Assembly: GCA_964531285.1 (NCBI GenBank)
Contig: CAZHDI010000063.1
Span: forward strand, 1 to 18,963
DNA from: CAZHDI01 sp964531285
Lineage (GTDB): Bacteria; Pseudomonadota; Alphaproteobacteria; JAJFIK01
Direction of reading: 5' to 3'
DNA: 18,963 nt
The notes under the pieces: model-generated
What the model was told of the DNA's origin: nothing
Databases searched by the model: none
The model's input: the letters and a program-made list of their open reading frames with translations, nothing else
Translations under genes and position numbers: made by a program
Shown here: positions 15,835 to 18,963 of the stretch, piece by piece
How the letters are laid out: each line of letters starts with the position of its first letter
Position numbering within the stretch: the first letter of the stretch is position 1

Positions 15835-17472
15835 GTGAGCGCTGAAACGGAACGAGGCGGGCACGAGCCCGGCACGGATGCGATGGAGCGTCTCGTGGCG
15901 GCGCTGAGCGCGTCGGGGCAGGCGGCCTATGAATGGATCGTTGCTGACGGAGTGATCCGCTGGTCGGGCAGGCCCGTGCCGGCGCTGGAGGCGATGCTCC
16001 GGGAGCCCAACATTCTGCATCGGCGGTGTGCGGCCATTCTCGCGCCATCGGCGGGCGAGCCTCATTTCGCCATCGCCTATCCCGCCCGGTTCGACGGGCA
16101 TGGGGTGATGATCGAGGAATCCGGCCTGCGGGAGTTCAATGCGCTGGGTCAGGTGAGCCGCGTCATTGGTATTGTGCGCCACAGTCCCGAGACCGCCGCG
16201 CCGGTCAACGCCACCTGGATGCTCTCGCGGGACGATCTGGTCGATGTGCTCAATAAGGCCTGCGCCGATCCGGCCCGCGAGACCGGGCCCGGTGCGTATG
16301 TGGTGATCGGCATCGACGATCTGCCGATGTTCAACGACACCTACGGCTTTCAGGCAACCAACGACCTGATCCATGAAGTCGGCCGTATGCTGATGGACCA
16401 GGCACGGCCCTGCGACACGATCGGCCGCCTGTCGGGCACGAAGTTCGGCATGGTGATGGGGCAATGCGGCGCCGGCGATACGGTCGGCGGGATCAGACGG
16501 ACCCTTTCTGCGATCCAGGAGCGGATGTTCCGGACCCGTGCGGGCGAGCTTCGGGCGACCGTCTGCGCGGGCTGCGTTCTGCTACCGAGCGGCGCGGACT
16601 CGGGCGGCGAGATCATCACGGCGGGTGCGGATTCGCTGCGCCGGGCCAGGGCCGCTGGGCGCGGCAGCTATCATGTCTACCGGCCCGACCATCAGCAGAT
16701 CCATGACCGCCGGGCCCGTTCGGCCATGGCGGCCAAGGTTTTGAGCGCGCTCAAGGACGACCGCATCACGGTCGCCTATCAGCCGATCATCGATGCCCGG
16801 AGCGGGGATATCGACCGTTGGGAATGTCTCGTGCGCATTCGCGAGGCGGATGGCGATATTGTTCCGGCTGCGGCCTTTATCGGTGTGGCCGAGCAGTTGG
16901 GCGTCGTCCACGCCCTCGATCAGCGTGTCCTGTCCAAGGCCCTGGCCGTCCTCCAGGCGCATCCGCGTTTGCGTCTGGCCATCAACGTATCGAGCCAGGT
17001 GGCCACTCAGGGCACCTGGATCGCGACCTTTCTTGAGACCATGGCCGAGGCCCGCAGCGTCGCCGGGCGGTTGTGCGTCGAGTTGACGGAAGTCTCGGCG
17101 ATCCGGGATCTGGATCAGGCCGGGCGTTTCGTGGCAGGGCTGCGCGATCTGGGGTGCCAGATCGCCATCGACGATTTCGGCGCGGGCTACACCTCGTTCC
17201 GCAACCTTCAGCGTCTCGAAATCGATAGCGTCAAGATCGACGGCTCGTTCATCAAGGGCGTGGCCGATGATCCGTCCAACCAGTTTTTCGTCCGTACGCT
17301 GGTGGATCTTGCGCGGCATTTCGATTTGTCCACGACGGCGGAGTTTGTCGGTCGGGAGAGCGATGCCGCGCTGCTGCGCGACATGGGTGTCGATGAATTT
17401 CAAGGCTATCTGATCGGCATGCCGGTCATGGAGCCCGAATGGATGCGCGGCCCAAACGGCGAGACCGTTTGA
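15835..17472 (+). CDS. Degenerate GGDEF-EAL cyclic-di-GMP phosphodiesterase
   Basis: A 545-residue soluble signalling protein: a PAS-like N-terminal region (about 20-120), a GGDEF domain (about 130-280) and an EAL domain (about 300-535). The GGDEF signature is SGTKF (200-204), so cyclase activity is unlikely, though an RxxD (RPCD, 191-194) remains at the inhibitory-site position. The EAL domain keeps the expected catalytic residues: Glu330 in ECL (for EAL), Asn384, ELTE (416-419), Asp446-Asp447 in IDDFG, Lys467 in KIDG, Glu503 and Gln523. Predicted activity is hydrolysis of cyclic-di-GMP, perhaps tuned by GTP or c-di-GMP binding to the GGDEF domain. The start is uncertain: the GTG at 15835 has GAGGG five bases upstream, and a GTG at 15823 is possible. 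It converges with phaR, stops three bases apart. Confidence 0.92.
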   Translation: MSAETERGGHEPGTDAMERLVAALSASGQAAYEWIVADGVIRWSGRPVPALEAMLREPNILHRRCAAILAPSAGEPHFAIAYPARFDGHGVMIEESGLREFNALGQVSRVIGIVRHSPETAAPVNATWMLSRDDLVDVLNKACADPARETGPGAYVVIGIDDLPMFNDTYGFQATNDLIHEVGRMLMDQARPCDTIGRLSGTKFGMVMGQCGAGDTVGGIRRTLSAIQERMFRTRAGELRATVCAGCVLLPSGADSGGEIITAGADSLRRARAAGRGSYHVYRPDHQQIHDRRARSAMAAKVLSALKDDRITVAYQPIIDARSGDIDRWECLVRIREADGDIVPAAAFIGVAEQLGVVHALDQRVLSKALAVLQAHPRLRLAINVSSQVATQGTWIATFLETMAEARSVAGRLCVELTEVSAIRDLDQAGRFVAGLRDLGCQIAIDDFGAGYTSFRNLQRLEIDSVKIDGSFIKGVADDPSNQFFVRTLVDLARHFDLSTTAEFVGRESDAALLRDMGVDEFQGYLIGMPVMEPEWMRGPNGETV

Positions 17473-17475
17473 GCG

Positions 17476-18147
17476 TCAGCTCTTGGCTTTGGGATCGCCG
17501 CCAAGGCGGTCGAGCTGCTGCTGCATGGCTTTGATCTGGTCACGGAGCTGTTCCAGCTCGCCCTCGTTCTGGGCCGCGGGACCGCTATGGCCGCCGGTGC
17601 CATTGGGCGCCGCTCCGTTGGGTGCGGGATGTGCGCCGTTGGGCATCGGGCCGCGGGGCTGGGCGCCCGGCGCGCCGCCGAAGGTCATCATCCGGCGGTA
17701 GGCTTCCATCCAGGTGTCCTGAAACAGGGCCGCGTTCTGGCGCGCCAGATCCTCGAACATCATATAGGCCTGACCGCCAAAGGTGTCGGCCATATGCTCG
17801 CGCATCTGATCCTGGTTGCGCGCGAACGCTTCCATGGAGGCTTCCAGATAGCGCGGCACCGCGGATTCCATCTGACCGCCGTAAAAGCCGATCAGTTGCC
17901 GGAGGAACTGGATGGGCAGAAGATTCTGCCCCTTGTTCTCTTCTTCGAAAATGATCTGGGTGAGGACGGTGCGCGTGATGTCCTCGTTCGTCTTGGCGTC
18001 GTAGACGTTGAACTCCTCGCCCCGTTTGACCATCTCGCACAAGTGATCGAGCGTGACATAACTGCTCGTCGCCGTGTTGTAGAGACGGCGGTTCGCATAT
18101 TTCTTGATTGTTATCGGCCCATCCTGGGCCTTGTTTTTTCCGGGCAC
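17476..18147 (-). CDS. phaR: Polyhydroxyalkanoate synthesis repressor PhaR
   Basis: A 223-residue PhaR/PhbF-type regulator. It binds DNA and PHB granules and represses genes such as phasins until polymer appears. The N-terminal PHB/PHA accumulation regulator domain is clear: ITIKKYANRRLYNTATSSYV (12-31) and the following stretch to about residue 72 (VYDAKTNEDITRTVLTQIIF). A helical middle part, a Pro/Gly/Ala-rich linker (157-193) and a C-terminal coiled coil (about 195-215) complete it. The start is a GTG at 18147 preceded by a GGAAA-type site; no better in-frame ATG exists. It is divergent from phaB across 359 bases, as is common for pha loci in alphaproteobacteria. Confidence 0.95.
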   Translation of the reverse strand: MPGKNKAQDGPITIKKYANRRLYNTATSSYVTLDHLCEMVKRGEEFNVYDAKTNEDITRTVLTQIIFEEENKGQNLLPIQFLRQLIGFYGGQMESAVPRYLEASMEAFARNQDQMREHMADTFGGQAYMMFEDLARQNAALFQDTWMEAYRRMMTFGGAPGAQPRGPMPNGAHPAPNGAAPNGTGGHSGPAAQNEGELEQLRDQIKAMQQQLDRLGGDPKAKS

Positions 18148-18506
18148 GCGTTTCCAGGTCCTTTGCTTGCGGTCGCCGGTCCGACGGATCAGCGATCCTC
18201 AAGATCCCTGCTGTCTGGCCGCCGGCCATGCGCCGGGCCAATCCGCCAGCATCCGGGGCCGGGCGCCCCTCTCATCACACCGGTTCTTGCGCCGGTCCCT
18301 GCGGTCGGTCCACACTTATTACTAGCGCAAAGCGTAATCCGGGAAAAGAATGAACAAGAAAGCGGCACATCACCCATGGGCCGTAACCCGTTCTGAGTAG
18401 CGCTGGAATCTGCTAAGTCTGACTGTCCGCTGGGATCGGGGCACTCGGGCCGGTGCGGATACTAAGGTGATAAACGCGGACGATACGGCTTTGAGGAGGG
18501 TCGCGC
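18148..18506. promoter_or_regulatory. Divergent phaR-phaB control region
   Basis: This 359-base region holds no gene I can support. It must carry the promoters of phaR (minus) and phaB (plus). A locally A/T-rich patch at about 18315-18360 stands out from the GC-rich surroundings. A short inverted repeat, ACCGG (18279-18283) and CCGGT (18292-18296), could be an operator. No clear match to described TGC-rich PhaR sites was found by eye. Confidence 0.4.
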
Positions 18507-18963
18507 ATGACGAAAACGGCAGTGGTGACAGGCGGGACGCGAGGCATTGGCCTCGCCATTTCGGCGGCCCTGAAATACGCAGGCTATCAGGTGGCCGCGA
18601 CCTATAGCGGTAATGACGAGGCCGCGCGCACGGCCGAGCAGCGCCTGGGCATCCGTGCGTTCAAATGGGACGTGGCGGATTACGAGGCCTGCAAGGCCGG
18701 AATCGGCGAGGTCCAGTCGGTGCTTGGCCCGGTCAGCGTCCTCGTGAACAATGCCGGCATCACCCGGGACGGCATGCTGCACAAGCTGGACAAGGATGCG
18801 TGGGATGCGGTGATCCGCACCAATCTCGATTCCATGTTCAACATGTGCAAATCGGTGCTCGACGGCATGCGCGCCGAGAATTACGGGCGCATCATCAATA
18901 TCTCGTCGATCAACGGCCAGAAGGGCCAGATGGGCCAGACCAATTACTCGGCGGCCAAGGCCG
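18507..18963 (+). CDS. phaB: Acetoacetyl-CoA reductase, 3' end cut by the window
   Basis: The first 152 codons of a short-chain dehydrogenase/reductase that would reduce acetoacetyl-CoA to (R)-3-hydroxybutyryl-CoA with NADPH for PHB synthesis. The cofactor loop TGGTRGIG (8-15), NNAG (81-84) and the catalytic residues Ser134 region, Tyr147 and Lys151 (NYSAAK) are visible. The segment INGQKGQMGQTNYS is characteristic of PhaB rather than FabG. The ATG at 18507 has an excellent site, GAGGAGGG (18493-18500). Family length is about 240 residues, so some 90 residues lie outside the window. Its position opposite phaR supports the PHB role. Confidence 0.93.
   Translation, partial: MTKTAVVTGGTRGIGLAISAALKYAGYQVAATYSGNDEAARTAEQRLGIRAFKWDVADYEACKAGIGEVQSVLGPVSVLVNNAGITRDGMLHKLDKDAWDAVIRTNLDSMFNMCKSVLDGMRAENYGRIINISSINGQKGQMGQTNYSAAKA

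Noticed and set aside
18350..18400. A 16-codon open frame in the phaR-phaB region, starting MNKKAAHH
   Set aside because: Too short to judge, only a weak purine-rich leader, and no recognisable leader-peptide logic such as a run of one amino acid.

Overview
This window looks like chromosomal DNA from a GC-rich alphaproteobacterium. The case rests on the PhaR-type PHB regulator, the PhaB-type reductase, and genes packed with short gaps and ATGA overlaps. I cannot name the genus. I see no rRNA, tRNA, CRISPR array, insertion sequence or phage gene.

Layout. (1) 122-5268, plus strand: an apparently complete tyrosine/homogentisate degradation operon. It encodes 4-hydroxyphenylpyruvate dioxygenase, homogentisate dioxygenase, a fumarylacetoacetate hydrolase-family protein, a zeta-class GST (maleylacetoacetate isomerase), and a HisC-like PLP aminotransferase that could supply 4-hydroxyphenylpyruvate. 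An intrinsic terminator (5284-5311) follows, then a small DoxX-like membrane protein. (2) 5751-10642, minus strand: a tightly coupled four-gene unit, read as ArnT-like transferase, PAP2 phosphatase, second ArnT/GT39-like transferase, second PAP2 phosphatase. (3) 11028-13412, plus strand, divergent from (2): a DPM1/ArnC-like GT2 glycosyltransferase and two tandem TVP38/DedA (VTT) membrane proteins. (4) 13525-15647: a four-helix membrane protein of unknown function, a strong palindromic terminator, a GNAT acetyltransferase, and a convergent Rieske oxygenase. (5) 15835-17472: an EAL phosphodiesterase with a degenerate GGDEF domain. (6) 17476-18963: phaR and, divergently, the start of phaB, cut by the window end.

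How the genes may work together. The first operon converts 4-hydroxyphenylpyruvate to fumarate and acetoacetate. Blocks 2 and 3 fit an envelope glycolipid system. The GT2 enzyme would charge a polyprenyl phosphate with a sugar on the cytoplasmic side. The two ArnT-like enzymes would use the sugar on the periplasmic side. The PAP2 enzymes would remove phosphate from lipid A or polyprenyl diphosphate, and the VTT proteins might translocate or recycle the lipid carrier. This system-level reading is inference and is the most interesting hypothesis here. The final genes concern control of carbon storage as polyhydroxybutyrate.
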